The notes beneath the pieces are model-generated. The model made no database searches. It saw only the letters and a list, made by a program, of their open reading frames with translations, and had not been told where the DNA came from. This document shows, piece by piece, positions 11,510 to 22,332 of a DNA stretch of 64,000 nucleotides (position 1 is the first letter of the stretch; each line of letters opens with the position of its first letter). This DNA is from Scleromitrula shiraiana (Eukaryota > Ascomycota > Leotiomycetes > Helotiales > Sclerotiniaceae). Location: contig JABELC010000006.1 of assembly GCA_028455995.1 (NCBI GenBank), forward strand, positions 1,860,001 to 1,924,000, read 5' to 3'. The position numbers and the translations under genes are program-made.

Positions 11510-13365
11510 CTGGTCTGTCCCATTCGCAAGTTCTCTCGATTTATCAACCGGCAGTCTGATTATCCAATCGGGCCATCCTATTGATTAATATGAGTATATT
11601 TCCGAATCGGTTGATCGATTTATCAATTAGCTTTGAAATTATATCTTACTAATAGTACTATATATAATTTATTAATCAGATAATTAATTTTATTACTACT
11701 AGTAATAGTATATTAATTAAAAAATTTCTATGTATTTATTAAATAAAGATCATCGTTCTTATTTATTAATAATGACTACTAGTAATTAGAATCACTTTAA
11801 TAGTATATAGTAATAATAGTAATTTCATTTTCGATTTGATCTATCTACTAGTACAGGTACTAGGTTCAAGCTAATCATATAAATAATCCCGAATATATAA
11901 GTTTGAATATTCAAGTTATATAGTATTATCAATTGTAAAAAAAATATTATTTACTAGTTAAAGTTTATATATATATATTAATAGCGTATTAATAGATTAT
12001 TAAGAGAAGGAATTAAGAGTATTAATGATATTAATTAAAGATATTGATGATATTAAAGATATTAAGAGTATTCAAGTTGATAATATTAATGATACTAGTT
12101 GATAAGATTAATGATTAGTAATAATATGATATTATATGAAGTAAATTATGTTCGTTAATTGACAGTAAATTATCGGTATATTTTTATTAATTAATAATAA
12201 ATTACTAGTATACTTTTGTTAATTAGTTATTAATTGACTATAAGATTCATTTATTGATAAAAAAAAACTTTCATATACTTCGAAGTTTTCTGGGATTATT
12301 TTTATTGCTAGGTTTCTCAAATTTTGATTTTAAAGATTATTTTTGATTATTAATTGATCGAAATTTTTTTTGTTGATGTAAATACATTAATCTATATATA
12401 TTAATACTCTTTAATTATATTATAACTTGAATTTAATTATTTTTTTTTACATTCTTTAAAAAAATTTATTTATTCTATAATAGTATTTTTATTATACTAG
12501 TACTACTACTACTAGTAGTACTAGTATGATATTAATAAAAACTTTTTTAAGTTATTAATATTTTTATTCTAAAAATCTTTTTACATTAATTTCTTATACT
12601 ATATTATATATAAATTATATAATTATTATATAATAAGTTTTTTCTTTCTTTTTGTCTTTATTTATCCTTTATTTATTTATTAATACATTAGACTATATAT
12701 CTCAAATCCATGTTCATATTACTCTCCTCCGATCCTCGTCTCATCTTCTTCCCTTATTCAACTTCATCAATCTTTAATATAGCCCCCAAAATCAATGTCA
12801 ACGTTGCCGCTGCCCGCGCTCGCGTTTCCACTTTAATATATATCAAAAAATTTTATATTAATAAAAGTTGATTATAATTACTAGTAATCAGATTGCTAGT
12901 GACTTCGAGTCGGAATCAATAATTAATTACTAGTACTAATAATAACTTCAACTTGAAGTTCAAGTTACTACTAGTAAAATCATTTTTACTTACTTGAATT
13001 ACTAGTATTTATAATCAATTAATAATCAATTAATAACTTAAAGACTCGAATATTATCAATAAAAAAATATTTAATTAAATAAATAAAGATGAATTATATA
13101 TTAGATTATTTATATTAATGATTATTAATTAATTATTAAATGATTATTAAAAAAATCATTATAATAATAATATATAATTAAAATTATATCAACTTGAACG
13201 AAAGAATTTTGAAATAAATACGAACTTGAAATAAAGATTAATTATTATATACTACTAGTATTAAATTATTTACTAGTAGTATATTAATATTAATGATTAT
13301 TAATTGATTCAAGTTATCAGAAAGTTTTTTATAATAAGAATATATAATTATTATACTACTAGTAA

Positions 13366-13517
13366 TTGTCAACGAGTTCAAATTTTAGTAGCGTCTAGTT
13401 AAGAATGGAAGTTCTATTTATAAGAGTGAGTTCCTTTTAGCTCAATCACGTGTATATGCCTGTATGCCTTAGGCATCTATCCTTCTCCACCCTTCTCTAG
13501 GTGTTGTTCTCTAACAA
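13366..13517. repeat. Possible solo LTR or small insertion
   Basis: A 152-bp block of higher GC inside the AT-rich island starts TTGTCAACGAG and ends CTCTAACAA, so the ends are short inverted repeats (TTGT..ACAA). It is flanked by TAGTAA on both sides. A TATA-like ATTTATAAGAG lies near the middle, with a pyrimidine-rich stretch after it. This fits a short retroelement LTR left alone after recombination. Because TAGTAA is common in this island, the apparent target duplication may be chance. Confidence 0.35.
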
Positions 13518-14249
13518 TAGTAATTATTAATAAATAATTTATTAATTATATATTGATATTATATTACTAGTAATAGAAAAGAAGAGATTTAGTTATGAAG
13601 TATATGAATTTATATTATTGAGATTGTTAATCTAAAACTAAGTAAAGATGAAGACTATATGAATCTCTATATTGCTGACTAATCAGACCTGTATTAATAA
13701 TGTCTTTTCTGTAATTATAATTGAACTTGAACTATATACTATGAAAAAATTTCAAAATTTATATAATAAATAAAGTTCAACTTGAAGTTTAATGATATGA
13801 TTTTAATAATATAATTTTTATTATTTTATAAATTTATCTTGAAATTCTAGTATATAAATTTAAATCATTTGAAATTATTAATATAAAATAATTTGATTAT
13901 ATAGTATTTTTTTAAAAAAAATTCTTTTTTAATTTCAAGTTCAAGTTGAATATTATATATACACTAGTAACTTGAATAATTTAAATAAAAGTTTTTTAAA
14001 TGATAATCATTAGTATTATGTTATTAATACTAGTCTGAGTATATTAAATATATTTAAAAAAATATATTTATATAAGTTATTATTTTGAATTATAGATATT
14101 TTATCTTGTTAATTAATTTAATTAATGAAATTATTATTTAAATCAATCTTTTAATAAAATTATATATTTTATTATATATATCATAATAATTATTATTTTC
14201 AAGTTTTATTATACTAAATAATTTATTACTAGTATTACTAGTAGTAATA

Positions 14250-15494
14250 CTCGGTTAAATTAAAATTGAAGCACGTGCCAATTGTCGAAAACCCTCAAAA
14301 TCGACGATTTTATATAAATCACCTTTTACGTCGATGTAAATAAATCGATCATTTATTTATAAAATTATTTAAGATATTACTCGGTTAAATTAAAATTAAA
14401 GCACGTATTAATTGCTGAAAATCTTTAAAATCGATAATTTTATATAAAACACCTTTTATACTAATATAAATAAATTAATTATTTATTTATAAAATTATTT
14501 AAAATATTAAATATAGATTATTTTTATATTAAAATATTTATTATTAAAATTTAAAGATTAAATAATGATTTTAAAATTTATAATATTTATTTAAATATAA
14601 AGTAAAAATCATATAAAAATACTATAATTTTAAGTTGATTTAAATCAAGTAAATTACTATATTAAAAAATAATGAAAATATATATGAATATATAAAAAAA
14701 AAACTTTTATTTTATATAAATATTATATATTAAAGTTTAATATAGTATTCTTTAAAAATCGAAATTATAAAGGTATTTTTAACTTTTTAAAATCTTTAAA
14801 AATCTTAATAATTCATTTAAATCAAAATTATATTAAATAATATTTTAATATAGTAATTATGAGGATATAAATTATTATATAAAAAAATTTGAAGTAATTT
14901 TAATGATTTTTAAAAATCAAAATTAATATAATAATACTTGATATTTAATATTTATAAATATTATATATATTTTTTTAACTTTATTATATTATTATTTTTA
15001 TATATTTTTAATATATATAATATTTATATTAAATAAAAAGCTTTTTTTTAAATATTTATATATATCTTTATTACTTTCTAATATAATAATTTATTTGATT
15101 TAAATCAATTTAAAATTATAATATTTTTATATGATTTTTACTTTATATTTAAATAAATATTATAAATTTTAAAATCATTATTTAATCTTTAAATTTTAAT
15201 AGTAAATATTTTAATATAAAAATAATCTATATTTAATATTTCAAATAATTTTATAAATAAATAATTGATTTATTTATATCAGTATAAAAGGTGTTTTGTA
15301 TAAAATCATCGATTTTGAGGGTTTTCGACAATTGACGCATGCTTCAATTTTAATTTAACCGAGTAATATCTGAAATAATTCTATAAATAAATGATCGATT
15401 TATTTACATCGACGCAAAAGGTGATTTGTATAAAATCGTTGATTTTGAAGCGATTCGCTTATTTTGCGCGTGCTTCAATTTTAATTTGATCGAG
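14250..15494. mobile_element. Foldback element copy B (short form), split by a nested copy
   Basis: The outer element begins CTCGGTTAAATTAAAATTG at 14250 and ends AATTTGATCGAG at 15494, with TA on both outer sides. Removing the inner copy leaves 130 bp plus 131 bp, that is almost nothing but the two terminal inverted repeats meeting at a central AAGATATTA / TAATATCTGAAA. It is therefore a short MITE of about 260 bp rather than the 980-bp type. Its right end carries the sub-terminal variant GAAGCGATTCGCTTATTTTG, shared with the left end of the copy at 32397, while its left end carries the variant with GTCGAAAACCCTC. Confidence 0.7.
14380..15363. mobile_element. Foldback element copy B2 (long form), nested in the short form
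   Basis: It starts CTCGGTTAAATTAAAATTA at 14380 and ends AATTTAACCGAG at 15363 (984 bp), flanked by TA at 14378-14379 and 15364-15365. It is a sister of copies A and C, sharing the same inner landmarks (GTAATTATGAGGATATAAA near 14865). It has no ORF. It lies exactly at the centre of the short element, so it inserted after the short one did. Confidence 0.75.
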
Positions 15495-15840
15495 TATCTT
15501 ATTAAATTATAATTTAACTTGAATCATTATACTATAATTCAAATTATAAAAATATAAATATTTATAATAATAAAAGATTATCATAGAAAAGAGATGACGT
15601 GTCAAGCAATTTAACTCGATATTGCTTTGAAATAGTAAGATTTATTACGCTAATGTTTTGGAAAAATCTTGGCATATTTTTGGAGTAGTTTATTGGCTAG
15701 AGAAGAGGCAGCGTGCCAGGGGACTTGACCCGACATTACTCAATTAATCAACCGGCTTAACCGATTGATAAATCGGTCGACCGACTCGTATATGCGCTCC
15801 GATAGGCCAATCGGCCGAGTTTGCGAATGGGGCCGACCAG

Positions 15841-16343
15841 AGCTTTGTCTGTGCTTGAGATGAGCAACAAATAAATTCATGAGGTTGAGTTGGTTGTGGT
15901 GGTTGCGTGGGTGTGGCTTGACTGTGGTGTGTTGATTAATTGGGAACTTCATTCACTTATTGCAGTATCTAATAATTGTGATATTTTGCGATTTAGAAAG
16001 TTTGTTTGAATACCGTACAATCATATATGTTTTCATAATATATATTTGTATGAATTGACTCGAAATGTGGCTGGATAATTATATTATAAGCACTATGTAT
16101 ACTTCTGGGCGATATCTAAGTATATTAATGGTAGACTTTTGAAAATGCGTCTGCTCGCTTTTGATATGAGATAACAGTTCGGAATTTCCCTGTATCAACT
16201 GAGAATGATTGAGCAGTTACCATTCCTGAATGATGCCCCCAAAACCCGATATGATTGAGTTTTCATACTCCCTTAAACTGACTACAATCAATCATGCGTC
16301 TATTGATTTTCGAAGGATAACCCCTGGACCCTAATATGATCGA
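15841..16343. other. Intergenic, 3' side of the 16344-18119 gene
   Basis: Normal-composition DNA between the right inverted repeat and the stop of the minus-strand gene. The 70-aa minus ORF at 15740-15952 overlaps the repeat end and is not believable as a gene. I see no other feature. Confidence 0.4.
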
Positions 16344-18119
16344 TCATTGACAAGACACGATTTCATATTTTCTCAATCTCCCACTTCCCTCTCTGACATC
16401 AGCTACAATATGACTCTCCATATCTCCCTTCATCACCGCAACGCCGCAGAAATATGACTTTTCGTATGGTGAACTCAGACTCAACGTGCGAAGACTTTCT
16501 GTCGCTTTATCCAAATCGAGAGCATCTTTAGTTAGAGATCCAGACAATGAATCATCGGTTACAGGTAAATTCAAATCCTCCGTTCCTTCCAAGACAATCA
16601 GAAACTTTACACCGGACTCCTTGTGCGTAAATGCTGAATCAGCAATAACACCAGAGGCGCCATCTGGAGAGTGATCCCATGTGATTGGGTTAGCAATAAC
16701 AATCCTCACTGGTAAACGACCTACGGATGATGTCTTGATAGGTGTTCCTTTATACCATGACGTCCATTGGCTACCTGGATCTTGATAAGATAGAATTGGT
16801 TTGGGAGTAGTGGGGCCTGCGGTGAGGAAGAAAGGTGTGAACTCTGCATGATCGTCGTTGAACTGTACTGACATGTATGAAAGACGAGGGAGGACTTCGA
16901 GACAGAATTTATAGAAGGAAATGGCGATGGGAGGTTCTTCGGATATGATTCTTGATGAGAGGAGAGGTTGTGTGTTATCATTCCATAATAATGTCTGGTT
17001 GTAAGTTAGTATAGGGATTTCACAGAATACTTGTAGATATGTATAACTCACTGGTGTCTGAACTTGATCGGCTTTAGAAGGAGGTTTCTGGGTGCCCTGT
17101 GATCTTATTGATAGATTCTCTTCTATATCTGATGTCTCGTCGTTGAGTGTGGTAATACCTGTGTGAAATATAGTTTCTTCGGCAGTTCTGAACCGTCTCT
17201 CCCATCTGACTCTGATAATCCTGAGGGAGTCTCCGTTTTTGACAGCACACATTAATTTGCCCAACAAACCACCGGATAGAGAAGATAAACAACCATCAAA
17301 TGCTGCAACGGCATAGCGAGCCATTAACTGTCTCCGACCTGAGATTGTGAGATGGTTTTGTTTTTGGATACAACCAATAGCATTTATCAACCAGGTAACC
17401 TGTGTTTTGTGTGATTGTGAAAAGGGTAGCTGGTTTTCCAGGACCATCTTGTAGACTTTATCAATGGTGTTCTGGTCGTTTCTTGAGATGACGTTCTCAA
17501 ACATAGATATAGAATTTGAATCCAAATTTTGTTGATCTGGGGATTTTGCAGGTAGTGTAAAATTCATGTGATCACAGCTTTCCTTGTTGGAGAAATATCG
17601 AAAGACAGCATAATGTTCGACAGAATATTTTTCTTGCCATGTTTCGTTGCGGCCTGTGATTTCCTCTCCTAGTGGACATCCTTCAAACAGTTTCCGGACT
17701 GCAACGACGGATTGTTTGTAGTAACTGGGTACAGCATATTCTTCTGGCCACAGTAGAGGAATCAACTTGGCATCTTTAGACAGAATACAAAGGTCTCCGT
17801 AATCTTTCATGAACGCTTTGCAGACATCGCAATTCATGGTAGGGGTGTGCTCGGTGGGGAGGGCATCACAGAATGCTTTGAATATAACATCCGTACTAAG
17901 ACGCTTGCCGGATTCATCAGACTGATTAAGATCTGCGTGGAAAACTCGTCCTTTTTTGGCAATCTCTTTGGCAGATATTTGCATGGCTCTGACGAGGGGC
18001 TCTATGGCTCTTCCAGAACCGCTTGACTCGAGAATGTGGGATCCCTGGGGGAGGTCTATGATCTCGAACTCGTCGTCCATTTTGAATTGCTCGTGAAGTG
18101 TCGTGTATCGCTGCTGCAC
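16344..18119 (-). CDS. Conserved-looking protein of unknown function (572 or 591 aa)
   Basis: One open frame of 591 codons starts at ATG 18119; a second in-frame ATG at codon 14 (MDDEFEIIDLP) is an equally plausible start. I do not recognise the family. Visible features are a CDVC pair at residues 97-100 followed by a phenylalanine/aspartate-rich stretch, several Trp- and Tyr-containing blocks, a mixed alpha/beta composition, and no signal peptide or membrane segment, so it is probably cytosolic or nuclear. The segment 16995-17051 has a GTGAGT donor, a CTAAC branch point and a CAACCAG end. It is 57 nt and in frame, so it is very likely an intron that leaves the ORF open when retained; splicing gives 572 aa. 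The protein is intact despite lying about 500 bp from a repeat island. Confidence 0.75.
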   Translation of the reverse strand: MQQRYTTLHEQFKMDDEFEIIDLPQGSHILESSGSGRAIEPLVRAMQISAKEIAKKGRVFHADLNQSDESGKRLSTDVIFKAFCDALPTEHTPTMNCDVCKAFMKDYGDLCILSKDAKLIPLLWPEEYAVPSYYKQSVVAVRKLFEGCPLGEEITGRNETWQEKYSVEHYAVFRYFSNKESCDHMNFTLPAKSPDQQNLDSNSISMFENVISRNDQNTIDKVYKMVLENQLPFSQSHKTQVTWLINAIGCIQKQNHLTISGRRQLMARYAVAAFDGCLSSLSGGLLGKLMCAVKNGDSLRIIRVRWERRFRTAEETIFHTGITTLNDETSDIEENLSIRSQGTQKPPSKADQVQTPVSYTYLQVFCEIPILTYNQTLLWNDNTQPLLSSRIISEEPPIAISFYKFCLEVLPRLSYMSVQFNDDHAEFTPFFLTAGPTTPKPILSYQDPGSQWTSWYKGTPIKTSSVGRLPVRIVIANPITWDHSPDGASGVIADSAFTHKESGVKFLIVLEGTEDLNLPVTDDSLSGSLTKDALDLDKATESLRTLSLSSPYEKSYFCGVAVMKGDMESHIVADVREGSGRLRKYEIVSCQ

Positions 18120-19583
18120 TATTATGTTTTGGTATTACTTCAACAGAGCTTTGATAAGTATGATATTTCTTTTTGCTGTAATGTTAAAACTCAGAATATA
18201 TTGTAGCAAGATTGCCATATGTTCATCGTAAATATCTTCCAATACAGGAGATAAATTTTGGAATACAGTTTATGAGAACAACTTCACTACTAGTAGTAAA
18301 TTAGATTCCCCCAAAACAGTTCATAAATATTCACTATAATTATTGATGGGTTCATTGGTAGTGAATCAATTGCAACATGAGCTGGCATGATCTCAGTTTG
18401 AATTGACCCGAAAAGAGTGAACTTATACAGCAAATAAAGCAGGATCTTCTTTAGAATATAGTGATCTCACGATATGTAATGGGGTATTTCGAAGAATGAG
18501 ATGAAGTCGAGCGAGAATAAATTGTTTGTTTGGTTTACAGATGGTTTTTGTGGTTAATCAAATGGTGACGTGACGAGAGCTACCAAGCTCTAGATTGAAA
18601 CGCCACATTCACTAGCCACACTTCACTAGCTCAAGCCTCTATCTTCAATTGTCGGATTGAGTGTGAACAGTTCCAACAGTAGTGCTCGTCCGTGTACCCG
18701 ACGGAAATTGTTAATACAGTTCTTATTCAGGGTTTTCATATTTCATCTAAGTATTATAGTGGATCGATTCAATTAAGAGTCACCGAGGTCCCCGATACAT
18801 GTACGAGATATAGCAGCGTTTGTTGCAGGGACTTGCACCAATTGGTACATTTGCAATTTGTGATCGAGCACCTCCCCTCTCCCGGCTAGAGAACCAAGTT
18901 TTCATGGGACTGGAGATGACTTCTCAAAAGATGTGGCGATTTACGGTTTAGATGAGTTAATCCCTCTTCGAATACTGCAAGCTTGCCAATTCTCCCCAGG
19001 TATGGCGCCAAAAAAACCCTCGGATCTAGCATACATGACGCTTAGGGGGGATGAAAATTCGAAATGGCCTTCTCCAACGGTGCGGCTTGTCCTTCCTCAC
19101 GGTGGACCAATCTATATGGAGTATATTGCGAATAAGGGGCAACTGCATCCCACTTATTGTTATCCGTACATATTGTTTTAGACTTTTGTTTATAATTTCA
19201 TCACATATAATCGATATGTTCTTGCCAGAAAGAACATCTGGGCAAATTCCATTCTCTTCAATCTGCAGGTTTCAGAAAGGCCAGAACTTTAGAAATCAAA
19301 ACTGTCTCCTTTCTCCGAGTCTACAATTCTTTTAGACATCGTTGCCCCTGAATGGCTTCACCTTCCCAGCCTCATTTGGAAGCTTTAGTTCTATGAGAAG
19401 CGCGCTCATCGTGATCAAATATGTGGAACCCAAGATAGCAATTGTAAAATATCTCTATCAACCCAGCGGCATCACATTCGACCTTACTTTTGTTTACAAG
19501 ATAATAGGATTACCATATGAATATTTTCACCTCTCTGTCCTTCAGAAAATATCCATATGAACTCAACGTAACGTGATGATCTG
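18120..19583. other. Divergent intergenic region
   Basis: This lies between the unknown minus-strand gene and the decayed lectin gene and should hold both promoters. ORFs at 18692-18889, 18933-19181 and 19051-19335 are short, overlap one another and lack a convincing start context. No repeat or RNA gene is visible. Confidence 0.4.
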
Positions 19584-21092
19584 GTGTCTGGACACGACAC
19601 TTACAAGATTGCGAATCGGCCGTTTGAGTACTATGGTGAACCAGAATGGAAGGGAGAGTTGGAAACCAAAGATAGTCATGTACCATCATATGGTGCTGGC
19701 AAGGGCGAGCAACTCGATTTTGAAGAAAATACAAAATTTATAGGAAATATAGGAAAGCCGGTATTTCCTGTAGAACCTCAATTCGATATTACGACGACTT
19801 CTCCAATATCCCAAAGGACATTTACTTCTACTAACTCAACTCAAAGTTTCACCCAACCATTCTCGCCCGCATCCAGATTCGAACCTCTAATTGAACGACA
19901 ACCTCAGCAACCACAGGAGTTACCTTCCACCATGAAGAATTCACGGATGAAATACATCATTGCTGGTGTTGTTCTTGCAATGGTGGGAATTGTGGCGGCG
20001 GTGGTTGGAGGGGTTTTAGCAGCTAAGCAAAATAAGTCTAGCATTGCCTCCGTAACAGGAGGAGTATCAGCAAACAGTGCATCTACAAGTAGCTCGTCCT
20101 CGAGGCCTTCATCCACTACCTCGCATCACCAGCGAACTCGACCGTAGCACTATTTCAGAGAAACGTTGCTACCGTCTCCTATACCCAGGATTCCGTCAAT
20201 AATACTCGAGTTTATTATCAGGATAATGCGGGGAATATTGTTGAGGCAGTCGATTCTGCGTCGAGTAAAGCATGGTCAACCAGCCAAGTTGTCTCTGCTA
20301 AGAACGGGTCGTCACTCGCTGCAGCAGTCACAAGGCCAGAAAACGCATTCGTAAGTTGTAAGAATGACGAAAACAGACACCTTACTAACACACATGCAGG
20401 AAGTCGCCGTTATATACACTGATTCAGACAACTTACTTCATGATATCACATATAATGCTGATTCCGGATCCTGGAAAGAGGGGTCCCTATCTGCAAAGCA
20501 TTATATCGTGGCTCCATTATCAAAGTTGGCTGTGATGTATTGGGATTGCACATTGTGTACGAAAACCACGATCATCGCTTTCCAAGATGTCAACAACAAC
20601 CTCCAAGGTGGTAACTTGACATCATCAGGTTGGACTTTGAATCAGATAGACGTCTATTGTGTTGAGAATACCGGTATCGCATTACAACCGTTCTATCGTC
20701 TTGCTCAAGCGAATTAAATAAATCTATACGATATAACCTCAACTGGTAATCTAACGATATCAGCTTGGGAATATACTAGTAAGTTTCCTTCGTAATCGGT
20801 ATCCTTTTTGACTTTTCTAACATAATATTCAGCGGATACATGGCGCCTAGACGCAGCACATTACCACTTCATGGTCCAAGCGGCTCCCATCGCCGCCTCA
20901 GCATCCTACACCAATGTTACCTGGACCGGCGACGTAATTAATGGATATGAAACCTGGGGAAAAGCGCTCATGATATCTGGTGCTGGCATCAAAACAAACA
21001 CATATATGGGGGCCGTGTTTTTAACTTGTACAACGAATAAAAGTCGCAATTCAAGTGATTTTGATCTAATTTTGAATCTGTACGATAGTTAG
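19584..21092 (+). pseudogene. Decayed membrane-anchored fucose-specific-lectin-like gene
   Basis: The conceptual protein has a cytosolic head (SGHDTYKIANRPFEYYGEPE, with GTG in place of a start), a single membrane segment near residues 121-146 (MKYIIAGVVLAMVGIVAAVV), a Ser/Thr-rich linker, and then blade-like repeats (VATVSYTQDS..VYYQDNAGNI..; VAVIYTDSDNLLHDITY). These resemble fungal AAL-type fucose lectins, whose beta-propellers bind fucosylated glycans. Two normal introns are recognisable (20351-20399 and 20779-20832). Three defects are visible: the start codon reads GTG with an in-frame TAA five codons upstream; the frame shifts by one base near 20125-20140, in the Ser-rich linker; and an in-frame TAA lies at 20715-20717. 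A product could not be made as one chain. The family call comes from sequence pattern only. Confidence 0.65.
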
Positions 21093-22313
21093 AGTAATAT
21101 ACTATAATACAATCGAATCTTTAATGATTTAAAAGAGTAGTTAAATAACTACAATTTCTCAAAACATTACGTTTGTTGTGTGAACCATCAAAAATTGAAG
21201 TTCGTCGGATAATTACGCACGGCAGATTTCGCGAAATTTCGCCAGCAAAAGTTCCATATATATGCTCTACATATGTAATTTGTTGTATTATATGGTGTTC
21301 AGATGTTTTCATATATGTATATAGTTTCAAAAGAAAATCTTTCACCTTAATATATCCAAAGAGACATTCTTCCTTCGATACTATTGGTGAAAATATACTG
21401 AATAATTACCATTGCGCCTACTCTACCCTTAACCAAAATCTTCAGGTTTCAGGAGTACAGAAAATTCAGTTATTCCTCTCACATATCATCCATTGGCACC
21501 GGATCAAATCAGGTCATCCCTCATAGCATTGAGAAGTTTGAATCGAAAGGAGTATTGCGTTTTAAATAGATTCACCATCTCAAACGTCCGTAGAATGTCT
21601 CAATGTCTGGAATGAACCTGAAATCTAATGAGTTATATAATGAAAGTTTTGAGAGAAGTGCCAGCTGCTAACTTTATTTGCTCTCTGAAGTTTGTGAGTG
21701 AGTTACTAGTCAAATGACGTAAAGTGAAGCAAAGTGAAGTAAGGCGAGAGTGGAGATGTGAGTTCAGATTCAGATGCAATATCCTCCTATTAGCAAATCA
21801 ACCGTATATCAATTTCAACAAGCTTCCAGATACCTCTGTGTACTCAAACATCTATGCATTCTTCTGCACTGGAAACATTCAATGAGGTTTGTCTTGAACC
21901 GTACCTAATTAGGTGTTGAGAATGAACAGGAAAGACTTACCTAAGATCTCCAAGCTTCATTTCACCCACTACAGTCCCTGATGTACAACATATATCTCAG
22001 AATATCTACCCAATCACTCACTCCAAACACCTTCATCCCTCTATCCAGACCGACACCACTCCGAAACTAGAAGAATCATGCATATTTTGTTGCCCATCTC
22101 CATGCAGCTCGGAGAATACTTCCCAAATCTGTCCCCTCCACACCATACCAAACCACATCCCTGAGCCAACGACCGCTAGAAATTCAATAATCCTATTTCC
22201 CCCTTCCTCTCTTACTATAGGCAATAAACCATTTGTTGCAAATCGTACACCCAAACCATACTCAAAGGAGTATTTCCTCCTCGGAAGATGCATTGCCGTA
22301 CCGTGCCGTGTTG

Positions 22314-22332
22314 CTCGGATATCATATCCGAG
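22314..22332. promoter_or_regulatory. 19-bp perfect palindrome
   Basis: CTCGGATAT-C-ATATCCGAG is a perfect inverted repeat with a single central base. Inverted CGG/CCG triplets are typical of Zn2Cys6 factor sites, but the nearest strong gene start (25250) is about 2.9 kb away, so function is open. Confidence 0.4.

Larger units (their letters stand above)
11510..15840. mobile_element. 4.3-kb AT-rich island bounded by ~125-bp inverted repeats
   Basis: The left end CTGGTCTGTCCCATTCGCAA (from 11510) matches the reverse complement of the right end, CTGGTCGGCCCCATTCGCAA (reading back from 15840). Similarity resumes further in: CGGTTGATCGATTTATCAA (about 11608) against CGGTCGACCGATTTATCAA (reverse of about 15765). 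Between the ends the DNA is AT-rich and ORF-free, with frequent ACTAGT and AACTTGAA. This looks like a degraded DNA transposon, or a composite of repeats, into which foldback elements later inserted. No clear target-site duplication is visible. A patch at about 12690-12840 keeps normal composition (GCCGCTGCCCGCGCTCGCG) and may be captured or younger DNA. Confidence 0.55.
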
